Positions 1-7,794 of a DNA stretch of 44,800 nt are shown piece by piece. The notes beneath the pieces are model-generated. The model saw only the letters and a list, made by a program, of their open reading frames with translations. It made no database searches and was not told the DNA's origin. Location: contig JBNGDW010000003.1 of the NCBI GenBank assembly GCA_049975325.1, forward strand, positions 1 to 44,800. Direction: 5' to 3'. How positions within the stretch are numbered: the first letter of the stretch is position 1; each line of letters starts with the position of its first letter. The DNA is from JBNGDW01 sp049975325. GTDB lineage: Bacteria; Cloacimonadota; Cloacimonadia; JGIOTU-2; JBNGDW01. The translations under genes were made by a program, and so were the position numbers.

Positions 1-488
1 TTTCCACATCTCTTACAATTTGATAGGTCTATTGTGATGCGCACCTTACAGGATGTATCTTGCAGACAATGTGGCAACAGAATAAGGATATCTGAAGATT
101 TATGCTTTGGGTGTAAAGCTTTAATCAATGAATTGTTAACCAGAATAAATGAGTCAGCGAGCCTTTCTACAGGGATTCGGAATATCCTATTTCCCACAAA
201 GATACAGATTGGGTACATAACTTGAATAAACAGTTTTACCGCGAAATTTGCCACAAGGAAATTTTTTTCAAGTATTGATGTAAGTAGAACAAGAATCGTG
301 CCAATAACCAATAGCAAAAAGAATATGCGAAGAGCAGAAAGAAAAATAAAAGGTAATGCTTCTCCAAATTCATGCAACCTGGGTGAAATAAAATACCAAA
401 GTGCTGTCACCAAAGCCATTAGCATAGCAAGGCTAATGACAGCAAGCCATAAAAATAATCCTTTTCCGACCGGCTTATCTTTATTCAC
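1..488 (-). CDS. DUF116 family membrane protein (3'-truncated by window edge)
   Basis: The frame is open from GTG at 488-486 to the left edge, about 162 codons without a stop. The GTG overlaps the last codons and stop of fmt (GTGAATAA), and a GAGAGGGTGA ribosome-binding region lies about 8 bases upstream. Residues about 10-30 and 45-75 are hydrophobic (two or more membrane segments). The soluble part then shows the ILLPHCLQ motif, a CKVRIT stretch and the start of an NCKRCG cysteine motif, which is the signature I know for DUF116 (COG1852). DUF116 genes are often found next to def and fmt. The biochemical function is unknown, but the cysteines suggest a metal site. The C-terminus lies outside the window. 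Confidence 0.8.
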   Translation of the reverse strand, partial: MNKDKPVGKGLFLWLAVISLAMLMALVTALWYFISPRLHEFGEALPFIFLSALRIFFLLLVIGTILVLLTSILEKNFLVANFAVKLFIQVMYPICIFVGNRIFRIPVERLADSFILVNNSLIKALHPKHKSSDILILLPHCLQDTSCKVRITIDLSNCKRCG

Positions 489-1443
489 TGGAAAATCTCA
501 CCCTCTCTGTTTTGAAATCAGGTATTCCAAGAATAAAATTATAGGCAGACATCTCTTTTTTCCCGGCAGGTTTTATCCGGGTCACGAGTAAAGCTTTTTC
601 CCCCGTGGCTATAATTACCCCTTGATTTTTCATCAGTCCAACAATTGTACCTGGCTTTTCTTCTGGGTGATCATCTTCGGTTGGAGAAGCTTCAATGATC
701 TTTATCTCTTTTTCGTCAAGATAGGTAAACGCACCTGGATATGGGGCAAGCCCCCGGATCCTATTTGCAATGTCTTGCGCTGAGTCGTACCAGTTGATTC
801 TCCTTAGATCTCGAGTGATAAACCTAGAAAAAGTGGCTTGTGAATCGTCTTGAGGAATGGGGTGAGCCTTATCTTCATCTATCAATGAAATTGCTTTTAT
901 TACATCAGACGCCCCCTGAATACTCAGTTTCTTATAAAGAGAGCCATAATTATCTTCCGGCAAAATAGGAATCCTCCTGCCTTGATAGATAATATCACCA
1001 GCATCCATCTTTTCGTTCATAAAGAAGATAGTATTCCCAGTCTCTTTTTCACCATTAAATAAGGTCCAGTTAATTGGGGCTGGTCCGCGATATTTAGGCA
1101 AGAGAGATGGGTGAAGATTTATGCAGCCAAATTTGGGAATAGCAAGAACCTGTTTCCTTAAGATTTTACCATAGGAGACCACGAGAATCAAATCTGGATT
1201 ATACTTTTTCAGTACCTCGGCCGCCTCTCTTGAATTTATATCTTGAGGCTGAAATACTGGAAGATTATTTCTAAGAGCAAACTCTTTTATCTGTGTGGGT
1301 AGGACCTTTTGGCCTCTTCCCTTTTTTCTATCGGGCTGCGTTATAACAAATACACTAAAGCTTCCTTCGGATACGAGGCGAGAAAGGGCTGGCACCCCGA
1401 ACTCAGTAGAACCTATAAATATGATATTATAGATTCGCTTCAC
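481..1443 (-). CDS. fmt: Methionyl-tRNA formyltransferase
   Basis: This is a 320-residue protein that transfers the formyl group of 10-formyl-THF to Met-tRNAi. The N-terminal formyltransferase domain carries the motif HPSLLPKYRGPAPI at residues 111-124. N109, H111 and D147 sit at the spacing of the catalytic Asn-His-Asp triad. The C-terminal part, from about residue 205, fits the tRNA-binding OB-like domain, and total length is normal. The start is GTG (1443-1441), overlapping the def stop codon by four bases (GTGA), so the two genes are translationally coupled. The 3' end overlaps the GTG start of the DUF116 gene. The order yajC-def-fmt-DUF116 is one transcription unit. Confidence 0.97.
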   Translation of the reverse strand: MKRIYNIIFIGSTEFGVPALSRLVSEGSFSVFVITQPDRKKGRGQKVLPTQIKEFALRNNLPVFQPQDINSREAAEVLKKYNPDLILVVSYGKILRKQVLAIPKFGCINLHPSLLPKYRGPAPINWTLFNGEKETGNTIFFMNEKMDAGDIIYQGRRIPILPEDNYGSLYKKLSIQGASDVIKAISLIDEDKAHPIPQDDSQATFSRFITRDLRRINWYDSAQDIANRIRGLAPYPGAFTYLDEKEIKIIEASPTEDDHPEEKPGTIVGLMKNQGVIIATGEKALLVTRIKPAGKKEMSAYNFILGIPDFKTERVRFSSE

Positions 1444-1973
1444 TCAATATTTACTCCGTTTTTTGCAGATGAAGAGATTCTCTTTAATTTCCCTTGTAAA
1501 AGTCTTCTCCGAAAAGGTGATATTCTATCTATAAAAAGAACACCATCTAAATGGTCATATTCATGTTGAACCGCACGGGCAAAGAGACCGTGAGCCTGAT
1601 ACTCTTCCCACTTCCCATAGAGATTTTGTGCTTTAAATCTTACGGTTTCCGCCCGTCTAACCTTTTCAAAAATTTCAGGGATGCTTAAACAGCCCTCTTC
1701 TTCGTTTTGTTCTCCCTCAAACTCTAATAAGGTAGGATTGATGAAAACCATAATATTTCTTTTCTTCTCATTCTCTTCCCATATGGGATCGATGACAAAG
1801 ATTCTTAGCGAATATCCAATCTGAGGGGCAGCCAGACCTACTCCCCCATAATGTCGCAGAGTAGCAGAAAGCTCATTGCTAATCTTTTTTATCCTGCTAT
1901 TTGTTATCTGGGAGATGGGTTCCGCCATCTGCCTTAATATTTTATCACCGTATAATCTAACTTTTTGGGCCAT
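1440..1973 (-). CDS. def: Peptide deformylase
   Basis: This 177-residue metalloenzyme removes the formyl group from nascent N-formyl-Met proteins, the reverse partner of fmt. All three family motifs are visible: GGVGLAAPQIG (residues 43-53), EGCLSIP with metal-ligand C95 (93-99), and QHEYDHLDG with HEYDH at 137-141 (two metal-ligand histidines and the catalytic glutamate). The start is ATG at 1973, six bases after the yajC stop. The 3' end overlaps fmt by four bases. Confidence 0.97.
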   Translation of the reverse strand: MAQKVRLYGDKILRQMAEPISQITNSRIKKISNELSATLRHYGGVGLAAPQIGYSLRIFVIDPIWEENEKKRNIMVFINPTLLEFEGEQNEEEGCLSIPEIFEKVRRAETVRFKAQNLYGKWEEYQAHGLFARAVQHEYDHLDGVLFIDRISPFRRRLLQGKLKRISSSAKNGVNIE

Positions 1974-1978
1974 CTAAA

Positions 1979-2293
1979 TTATGAAATTTTATCAGAAATC
2001 GCAGATTTTCTTACACGAATTTTTACATTATCATCAACCTTTAAGACTACTTCATCACCTTGAATGCTGTATACTGTGCCTATTATCCCGCCAGCAGTGG
2101 CAACTTTGTCGTTCTTTTGAATACTTTCCCGCATTTTCATTACCTCTTTCTGCCGCTTCTGCTGGGGTCTTATAAGCAAAAAATAAAATATCACAAATAT
2201 TAAGATAATAGGTAGCAATCCACCCAACAGACTTCCTCCTTGAGGAGCCGGTTGTGCTGGCTGGTTCTGCGCATATAAAATCGCTGTAAACAT
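1979..2293 (-). CDS. yajC: Preprotein translocase subunit YajC
   Basis: This 104-residue small inner-membrane protein is associated with SecDF. An Ala/Gln/Pro-rich N-terminus is followed by one membrane segment (about residues 26-43, GLLPIILIFVIFYFLLI). Then come the family hallmark RPQQKRQKE, a KNDKVATAGGIIGTV stretch and a small basic beta-domain. It is the first gene of the yajC-def-fmt-DUF116 unit. A strong ribosome-binding site (GGAAGGAG) stands seven bases before the ATG. The 5' leader carries a GC-rich hairpin (2311-2328) just downstream of a good promoter (2340-2367). Confidence 0.95.
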   Translation of the reverse strand: MFTAILYAQNQPAQPAPQGGSLLGGLLPIILIFVIFYFLLIRPQQKRQKEVMKMRESIQKNDKVATAGGIIGTVYSIQGDEVVLKVDDNVKIRVRKSAISDKIS

Positions 2294-2310
2294 TATATAC
2301 TCCTTCCGTC

Positions 2311-2328
2311 ATCCGCCATTTGGCGGAT
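2311..2328. repeat. Dispersed GC-rich palindrome, copy a (yajC leader hairpin)
   Basis: ATCCGCC-ATTT-GGCGGAT forms a seven-base-pair perfect stem with a four-base loop. It is a diverged copy of the TCCGCCRGCYGGCGGA family found at four other places in the window. It lies between the predicted transcription start of yajC (about 2333) and its ribosome-binding site, so it would form a stable hairpin in the mRNA leader. Confidence 0.75.
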
Positions 2329-2339
2329 TATTTATTTTT

Positions 2340-2367
2340 AATATAAGAGAACTATGAATAGTGTCAT
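2340..2367 (-). promoter_or_regulatory. Sigma-70-type promoter of yajC-def-fmt
   Basis: On the minus strand the -35 is ATGACA (2367-2362, five of six to consensus). A 16-base spacer follows, then the -10 TATATT (2345-2340, five of six). The predicted start near 2333 gives a leader of about 40 bases that contains the palindrome hairpin and the ribosome-binding site. Confidence 0.65.
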
Positions 2368-2416
2368 TTTTTTTGTTTTGAGTTTATAAGTCAACAATTA
2401 GAAAGTTTAAGCTTGT

Positions 2417-2432
2417 GCGCCAGCCGGCGGAT
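2417..2432. repeat. Dispersed GC-rich palindrome, copy b
   Basis: The minus strand reads ATCCGCCGGCTGGCGC, a copy of the family with the last bases altered. It lies just after the stop codon of the 2441-3694 gene. The flanks resemble those of other copies: TTTCA precedes it (as in copy d), and AAGCTT follows a few bases later (as in copy c). Confidence 0.7.
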
Positions 2433-2440
2433 TGAAATGA

Positions 2441-3694
2441 TTATTTTTCGAGAAGGGGAAGCTTTTCCATCACAGCAAGAATCTCTTTATTTTTTTTGTA
2501 GATCTTCACCAGGGCTGATACTTCATTTTTTCTTATATTCTGAGTCCAATGTTCTCGAGCTCCCAGCAGGTCTTTTGGAATGAGTTTTTGAGAATCGAGA
2601 AGAATTTTGCTCTCTACATTATAAAATTTTAGAAGACGTTTTAGATGTTCCGCCGAATCAGGAAAAATATCTATAAGTCTGTCTAAATATTGAGAGGCTG
2701 TAGAAAATTGCTGCTGATAATGTGAAAATAAAATCAGATTAGTATTGCACTCTGTCTGAAACTGTTCGTCGCTCAATTTTTCAAAATACTCCCTGTCAGA
2801 CAACCAATCAATCCATTTCTTTATTGCTATATTTCCTGCATAAATTTCTCCGAAATGAGCCGCGCTGAGAATTTGCAATGCCTTTTCTATACTTCTTCTA
2901 AGTATTTCTACAAATTTTCCTTCTATTTTTACATCAGGCTTTTCTGTAAAGATGAGAATACTCTCCGGTATATGATCGACGAGTTCATAATCAAAAGTTT
3001 TATCTTGATAACTGCGACAAAAGAACTCATTTTTTTGGCGCTGATAACCTGTGATAATACCCCAATCATTATTTCCGAAAAGATTATATGCAAGCACAGG
3101 AATACCCCTATCAATGCTTTCAACAATAGCTTTATGGCGAGTAGAGGCAGGATCTTTTTTATTGTAACGGACTACAGGCCAGCCGAGATTTTCAAATAAG
3201 AATTTGACACAATCAAAGCCAACAGCAGGGTCAAGATGTTCAGGCAAAGGTGGAGTATGAAATTGTATACGAAAAGGATAAACAGAAAAACCTTGTAATA
3301 ACAACTGTTCTATATCAATAGAAAGACTTCTAAGCAAGGTAGTAAGTGCACCAAAAAAGGTGTTTTCCATTCCAGATTTACTTTCTAATCTTTCTACACC
3401 CTCTATTCGTTTTGCATCAGGTAAGATTTCGTGATCAGCTTCGCGCTCTGCAACATATATACCCATTTCTCCTGGTAATATCTGGAAAAAGGCATACTCC
3501 TCCCCTCTCCTTACTTTTATTACAATATTTGATGTATGTTGATATTTCTTTTCCAGTTCGAGTAGTTGCTCTTCGCTGATTACTCTTTCACCTTGATATT
3601 CCAGGATCCAATCCCCTTCCTGAAGCCCTCGCTCAGCGAGTTGACTATTTCCATAGAATGCTATTATTTGTAAACCAGATATTCTTTCTGGCAT
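2441..3694 (-). CDS. PDZ-domain protein with C39/BtrH-like papain-fold region
   Basis: 417 residues with no signal peptide or membrane segment. Residues about 1-75 look like a PDZ-type domain (ISGLQIIAFYGNSQLAERGL, then GDWILEYQGERV). Residues about 140-270 resemble papain-like C39 / BtrH N-terminal domains: FDCVKFLFENLGW provides a candidate catalytic Cys, GIPVLAYNLF follows, then NDWGIITGYQ. In active family members this last strand normally starts with the catalytic His; here the position is Asp-Trp, so it may be catalytically dead or a binding module. The C-terminal 150 residues are probably helical. It has its own promoter (3724-3751). The peptidase assignment is inferred and moderate. 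Confidence 0.55.
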   Translation of the reverse strand: MPERISGLQIIAFYGNSQLAERGLQEGDWILEYQGERVISEEQLLELEKKYQHTSNIVIKVRRGEEYAFFQILPGEMGIYVAEREADHEILPDAKRIEGVERLESKSGMENTFFGALTTLLRSLSIDIEQLLLQGFSVYPFRIQFHTPPLPEHLDPAVGFDCVKFLFENLGWPVVRYNKKDPASTRHKAIVESIDRGIPVLAYNLFGNNDWGIITGYQRQKNEFFCRSYQDKTFDYELVDHIPESILIFTEKPDVKIEGKFVEILRRSIEKALQILSAAHFGEIYAGNIAIKKWIDWLSDREYFEKLSDEQFQTECNTNLILFSHYQQQFSTASQYLDRLIDIFPDSAEHLKRLLKFYNVESKILLDSQKLIPKDLLGAREHWTQNIRKNEVSALVKIYKKNKEILAVMEKLPLLEK

Positions 3695-3723
3695 AGATCA
3701 TAAACTCCTATAGGTTTGCCACA

Positions 3724-3751
3724 ATTAGATATGTATGTTTTCTTTTGTCAA
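3724..3751 (-). promoter_or_regulatory. Sigma-70-type promoter of the PDZ-domain gene
   Basis: The minus strand carries a perfect -35 TTGACA (3751-3746), a 16-base spacer and a -10 TCTAAT (3729-3724, five of six). The predicted start is about 3717. A TAGGAG ribosome-binding site precedes the ATG at 3694. Confidence 0.7.
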
Positions 3752-3769
3752 GATAATAATTGTATTTCG

Positions 3770-3785
3770 TCCGCCGGCTGGCGGA
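3770..3785. repeat. Dispersed GC-rich palindrome, copy c
   Basis: The plus strand reads TCCGCCGGCTGGCGGA, palindromic except for one central pair. It is intergenic, about 20 bases upstream of the -35 of the PDZ gene. It is followed by TAAAGCTT, similar to the sequence after copy b, so homology extends beyond the palindrome. Confidence 0.8.
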
Positions 3786-3882
3786 TAAAGCTTTACTTTA
3801 GATATATGCCCCAACTTATTTCTAATAAGCAAATTAGAATTAAATATATAAAATGTTTCCTTGGCTATATAAATATACAATC

Positions 3883-4707
3883 TTAACCTATCAGAACCCC
3901 TGTCTCAACTTTTTTGATTATACTCTCTTTTGGACTTGCAAGATGTGACTCTACTTTATTCAAGAAAGATGAGATTACTTCGTATGAGATTTTTCGCCGC
4001 TTCATGGTAGTCGTCTGCCGCTGTAATACATAAATACCATCGATATCTATATCTTTTAGGTCTATATTAAAATCATCGTTAACTACCTCGCACACAAGCA
4101 GGCATAATAGTCGTGGAAAAAATGTCTTAATTTTTTTCACCTGATTTTGTAATTTGAGAAGATACCATTCATCCAGAACCAAAGCAGTTGAAACTGTCAC
4201 AAACGGCAAGACTATCGTTTCATTTATGTAACTCTTTCTACCTGAAACGCGGTACTTAAAATCAAAATCTCTTCCGATGATCAGTCGCATTTTCTGTTTT
4301 GATATATCAATGATATTTTCATTTTTAATATTTTCGATACTGTCATAATCCACTTTGAAGCCTATAGGTATCTCAGCGCGGTCAAGGAAAAAATTTTTAT
4401 CCTCAAAGATGTCAATATCTTTCATTATATAATAAATAAATTCCGACAGAGCCGTTTCAAAAAGCTTTCTCTCTCGTAGAAAAGTATTCTCTTCTCTAAA
4501 TTTTTTTGAAAACAAGAAAGACCTGTAGTCGCTGTATAAGGCTATCTTTTCCTTGAGTTGATCAGGGCTGTTTGATGTGATCTCCAAGTAGGCGGCATTC
4601 CATTTTTTATATTGAAGATTAATCTCATTAAGATACATTGTACGGCGAGGATCTTTCTCTTCTTTAAGCATCTCTTGAATAGTTTCACCATGGCGAAATG
4701 TTTTCAT
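3883..4707 (-). CDS. Unknown protein, possibly a diverged Bpu10I-like restriction endonuclease
   Basis: 274 residues from the ATG at 4707, which has a GAAGGAAGAG ribosome-binding site. The frame is open to an upstream TTG at 4731, but that lacks such a site. It is charged, mixed alpha/beta, with no signal peptide or membrane segment. The block YINETIVLPFVTVSTALVLD, followed about 35 residues later by LLCLLVCEVVNDDF and then IDGIYVLQRQ, resembles in layout the core of Bpu10I-type endonucleases. In those, the segment after the strand normally has a Glu-x-Lys; here Ser-Thr-Ala stands in that place, so catalysis is doubtful. No DNA methyltransferase is nearby. It follows glyA after 59 bases. The function is a weak guess. 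Confidence 0.35.
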   Translation of the reverse strand: MKTFRHGETIQEMLKEEKDPRRTMYLNEINLQYKKWNAAYLEITSNSPDQLKEKIALYSDYRSFLFSKKFREENTFLRERKLFETALSEFIYYIMKDIDIFEDKNFFLDRAEIPIGFKVDYDSIENIKNENIIDISKQKMRLIIGRDFDFKYRVSGRKSYINETIVLPFVTVSTALVLDEWYLLKLQNQVKKIKTFFPRLLCLLVCEVVNDDFNIDLKDIDIDGIYVLQRQTTTMKRRKISYEVISSFLNKVESHLASPKESIIKKVETGVLIG

Positions 4708-4766
4708 AGTAGCAACTCTTCCTTCAGGCAAATCATTTTTACCTAACCGTGTTTAAATACTCATAT

Positions 4767-6071
4767 TTATTTTTTTAGTTCCTGATAAATTGGAAATCTA
4801 TCACAGAGCCCTTTTACCTGTTTTTTTACTTCAGCAAGTTTCTCATCATTATCGTAATTATCATAAACACTCTTTATGAAATTAGCTATTTCAACCATTT
4901 CTGGTTCTTTCATACCTCGTGTCGTAACAGCAGGGGTTCCGAGTCTTATTCCACTTGTTACGAATGGGCTGCGTGTATCAAACGGTACAGTATTTTTATT
5001 TGCAGTAATTCCAGCTTTGTCAAGTGCTTCTTCGATTTTTTTACCACTTGGGCCTTCTCCCTTTTTGCCAAGATTTATTAGCATAAGATGATTATCTGTA
5101 CCTCCAGAAACAAGTTTAAAGTTTAAGTCTGTAAGGGTATCTGCTAATGTGTTAGCATTTTTTATAATTTGATGTTGGTACTGCTTAAATTCTTCTGATT
5201 GTGCCTGTTTCATGGCGATAGCCTTTGCTGCAATTATATGCATCAAAGGTCCTCCTTGGATTCCAGGCATAACGGTTTTATCTAACTGGTCTTGATATTT
5301 TGCCTTGCAAAGTATCATGCCTCCTCTGGGCCCACGCAGAGTCTTATGGGTTGTTGTGGTGACAAAATCAGCATAAGGAATTGGAGAAGGATGGAGTCCT
5401 GCCACAATAAGACCAGCTATATGTGCAATATCTGCCACGAGATATGCATCTACTTCATCCGCAATTTTTCTAAATTTCTTAAAATCTATAATTCGAGGAT
5501 AGGCAGAGGCTCCACACATAATCAATTTTGGTTTCTCTTGTTTTGCAATCTTAAGTATTTCATCATAGTTAAACTGTTCTGTTTCTGGATCAACCCCATA
5601 ATGGACAACTTTATAAAAGATACCAGAGAAACTTACATCATGCCCATGTGTAAGATGCCCACCATGTGCGAGACTCAGTCCCATTATCTTGTCTCCAGGG
5701 TTTAGAACTGCAAAGTATACAGCCATATTTGCCTGCGAACCGGAGTGGGGTTGAACATTTGCATGTTCTGCCCCGAAGAGTTCCTTTGCTCGCTCGATCG
5801 CAAGCCGTTCTGCATCATTTACAAAATCACATCCACCATAGTAACGTCCACTTAATCTATATGTAAGCTCCCCTGTTTCCTTGCTCCGCCTATATGGATA
5901 GCCCTCTGCATACTTATTGGTCATTATGCATCCAGCAGCTTCTAAGATAGAATAATCTACATAATTTTCCGAGGCTATAAGCTCAAGATTTTCAGACTGC
6001 CTTTGCAATTCACCCATAATAGCTTCATAAATTTCTAGATCTTTCTTTTTAATTTCGTCATAATTTATCAT
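4767..6071 (-). CDS. glyA: Serine hydroxymethyltransferase
   Basis: A 434-residue PLP enzyme interconverting serine + THF and glycine + methylene-THF. It shows the full family pattern: LELIASENYVD near the N-terminus, NKYAEGYPYRR, the PLP-lysine motif TTTTHKTLRGPRGG, and the conserved GTDNHL and GIRLGTPAVTTRG segments. The reading frame also has a TTG 12 bases upstream, but GGAGGA lies five bases before the ATG at 6071, so that is the start. It lies 80 bases after rpiB in the same direction, likely the same transcript as ptb-rpiB. Confidence 0.97.
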   Translation of the reverse strand: MINYDEIKKKDLEIYEAIMGELQRQSENLELIASENYVDYSILEAAGCIMTNKYAEGYPYRRSKETGELTYRLSGRYYGGCDFVNDAERLAIERAKELFGAEHANVQPHSGSQANMAVYFAVLNPGDKIMGLSLAHGGHLTHGHDVSFSGIFYKVVHYGVDPETEQFNYDEILKIAKQEKPKLIMCGASAYPRIIDFKKFRKIADEVDAYLVADIAHIAGLIVAGLHPSPIPYADFVTTTTHKTLRGPRGGMILCKAKYQDQLDKTVMPGIQGGPLMHIIAAKAIAMKQAQSEEFKQYQHQIIKNANTLADTLTDLNFKLVSGGTDNHLMLINLGKKGEGPSGKKIEEALDKAGITANKNTVPFDTRSPFVTSGIRLGTPAVTTRGMKEPEMVEIANFIKSVYDNYDNDEKLAEVKKQVKGLCDRFPIYQELKK

Positions 6072-6151
6072 GGTATCCTCCAAACCTTATGCTTGTTATC
6101 ACAAATTTTATCTTTTCTATATTACTTTTCCGCCTAAGAGATGCAAGGGAT

Positions 6152-6625
6152 TTACCTGTTGCCAGAAAGGTGGATATCTCTCGAATAATGAGATAATTCG
6201 AATTTTTGAATTTTTTCAAGTCTTCTTTGATGCCGTCCTGCCTCAAAATTTGTGGAAAGCCAGGTACTAGTTATTTCCTTTGCTTGTGACTCAGCCATAA
6301 ATCTACCGGGCAAAACCAGAATATTTGCGTTATTATGTTTTCGAGAAAGGATAGCAATCTCTACAGAAGTACAAAGTGCAGCCCGAATACCCTGCACTTT
6401 ATTGGCAGCGATTGACATACCTATTCCGCTGCCACAAAGTAGAATACCCCGATCATATTCACCACTTGCTACCTTTTGGGCAGCGGGAAATCCATAATCA
6501 GGGTAATCAACCGATTCCTCGTTGAATGTTCCTATATCAGTTACTTTGTATTTTCCCTGTAAAAACTTATACAAAGCCTTTTTTAGTTTGAATCCAGCAT
6601 GATCAGATGCTATAATTATTTTCAT
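6152..6625 (-). CDS. rpiB: Ribose 5-phosphate isomerase B
   Basis: A 157-residue enzyme interconverting ribose-5-P and ribulose-5-P. It has the RpiB/LacAB signature: IIASDHAGFKLK at the N-terminus, DIGTF, VDYPDYG, the catalytic-Cys segment LLCGSGIGMSIAANK, and the HNNANILVLPGR motif. Length is slightly longer than usual because of a charged tail. It starts three bases after the ptb stop, so the two are an operon. Confidence 0.95.
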   Translation of the reverse strand: MKIIIASDHAGFKLKKALYKFLQGKYKVTDIGTFNEESVDYPDYGFPAAQKVASGEYDRGILLCGSGIGMSIAANKVQGIRAALCTSVEIAILSRKHNNANILVLPGRFMAESQAKEITSTWLSTNFEAGRHQRRLEKIQKFELSHYSRDIHLSGNR

Positions 6626-6628
6626 AGT

Positions 6629-7537
6629 TTATATGACATTTAGTGCTCCTAAAAGGATGGAGTAATATTTCGATTTATCGCTATCTGCACGGGAAGTTAA
6701 AACACATGGAGCTGAAGCCCCTGAAACCATTGCAGCAAGCTCGCCACCTGCCAGATAGGTTAGTGTCTTATAAATCGCATTTGCGGCTTCTATGCTGGGA
6801 AAAATAAAAATATCAGCATCACCGGCTACCTCGCTTTTCACATTCTTTACCTTTACACTTTCCTTGGATACTGCTAAATCCATTGCAAGTGGACCATCTA
6901 TAAGAATATTCTTAAATTGCTTACGATCCTGCATCTTAGATAGGATTGCAGCATCAATGGTGCAGGGCATTTTGGGATTTACTTCCTCAGTAGGTGCAAT
7001 TATGGCGGCTTTGGGAATCTCAATCCCAAGCGAGTTAGCAACCTTTTGACAATATTGTATCATTTTAATCTTTTGCGAAAGATCCGGATATGGAATCACA
7101 GCAACATCAGACAAGATCATTAACTTATGGTATCTTGGTATTTCAACCACTGTTACATGTGACAGGATTTCACCCTGTGGTAAAAGTCCTTTTTCTTTGT
7201 TCAGAATTACTCTCATATAATTTGCTGTACTACAAAGCCCTTTCATAAGGAAATCTGCTTCCCCCTCATGTATCAATTGGATTGCTTTTTCAATCCCATC
7301 TTTCTCCGATTCGACTTCGACGATCTGCATCAAAGAAATATCGACGCCCTGTTCCTCGGCAACGCTCTTTATCTTATCGGGAAATCCTGTAACTATTACA
7401 TCTATGAATCCATTATTTAGTGCCTTACAAATCGCACTTATCGTATGTGGGTCCTGACCCATTGCAACTGCCAGTGTCTTGCGAGGCTTGTCTCTTACCA
7501 GTGTCTCTAATTGCTCAAGATGTTGAATTGGTTTCAC
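6629..7537 (-). CDS. ptb: Phosphate butyryltransferase (phosphotransacylase family)
   Basis: 302 residues. It belongs to the phosphate acetyl/butyryltransferase family, which converts acyl-CoA + Pi to acyl-phosphate + CoA. Typical segments are the N-terminal DPHTISAICKALNNGFIDVI, the MKGLCSTANYMRVILNKEKG block, HVTVVEIPRYHKLMILSDVA and the C-terminal FPSIEAANAIYKTLTYLAGG. The length matches Ptb rather than the longer Pta. The start codon is GTG (7537-7535) with TTGGAGAAACC before it. No butyrate kinase gene is next to it, so whether the substrate is butyryl-, branched-chain or acetyl-CoA cannot be read from context. Confidence 0.88.
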   Translation of the reverse strand: MKPIQHLEQLETLVRDKPRKTLAVAMGQDPHTISAICKALNNGFIDVIVTGFPDKIKSVAEEQGVDISLMQIVEVESEKDGIEKAIQLIHEGEADFLMKGLCSTANYMRVILNKEKGLLPQGEILSHVTVVEIPRYHKLMILSDVAVIPYPDLSQKIKMIQYCQKVANSLGIEIPKAAIIAPTEEVNPKMPCTIDAAILSKMQDRKQFKNILIDGPLAMDLAVSKESVKVKNVKSEVAGDADIFIFPSIEAANAIYKTLTYLAGGELAAMVSGASAPCVLTSRADSDKSKYYSILLGALNVI

Positions 7538-7649
7538 GGTTTCTCCAAAAAATTTGTTTTAACACCTTTCGAAAGTATACTAAAACTGCTGTCAAGTAAA
7601 TCTAAATTTTTCTAAAATTTTATTTACTAAACAAAAAATTTGGCAATAC

Positions 7650-7677
7650 TTGACTGTAATTTTAGATTTTCTATGCA
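7650..7677 (+). promoter_or_regulatory. Possible tRNA-Glu promoter
   Basis: TTGACT at 7650-7655 and a weak -10 TATGCA at 7672-7677 with a 16-base spacer. The expected start lies just before the mature tRNA end at 7688. The -35 is good and the -10 is poor. Confidence 0.4.
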
Positions 7678-7687
7678 ATGACATTGT

Positions 7688-7762
7688 GGCCCCATCGTCT
7701 AGTGGTTAGGACGCCAGACTCTCATTCTGGTAACAGGGGTTCGACTCCCCTTGGGGCTACCA
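7688..7762 (+). tRNA. tRNA-Glu (CTC)
   Basis: Full cloverleaf: acceptor GGCCCCA/TGGGGCT (first pair G-U), D stem GTC/GAC, anticodon stem CCAGA/TCTGG around loop CTCTCAT with anticodon CTC at 7721-7723, T stem AGGGG/CCCCT with TTCGACT loop, discriminator A and an encoded CCA at 7760-7762. It is the only plus-strand gene in the first 36 kb, facing the end of the SagB-type gene 33 bases away. Confidence 0.97.
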
Positions 7763-7794
7763 CTAATATTTTACAACTTTTAACTACCCAGCGT

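Noticed and set aside
7568..7600. TTGACA and TATACT upstream of ptb as a promoter (minus strand)
   Set aside because: The spacing is only ten bases, unsuitable for a sigma-70 promoter.
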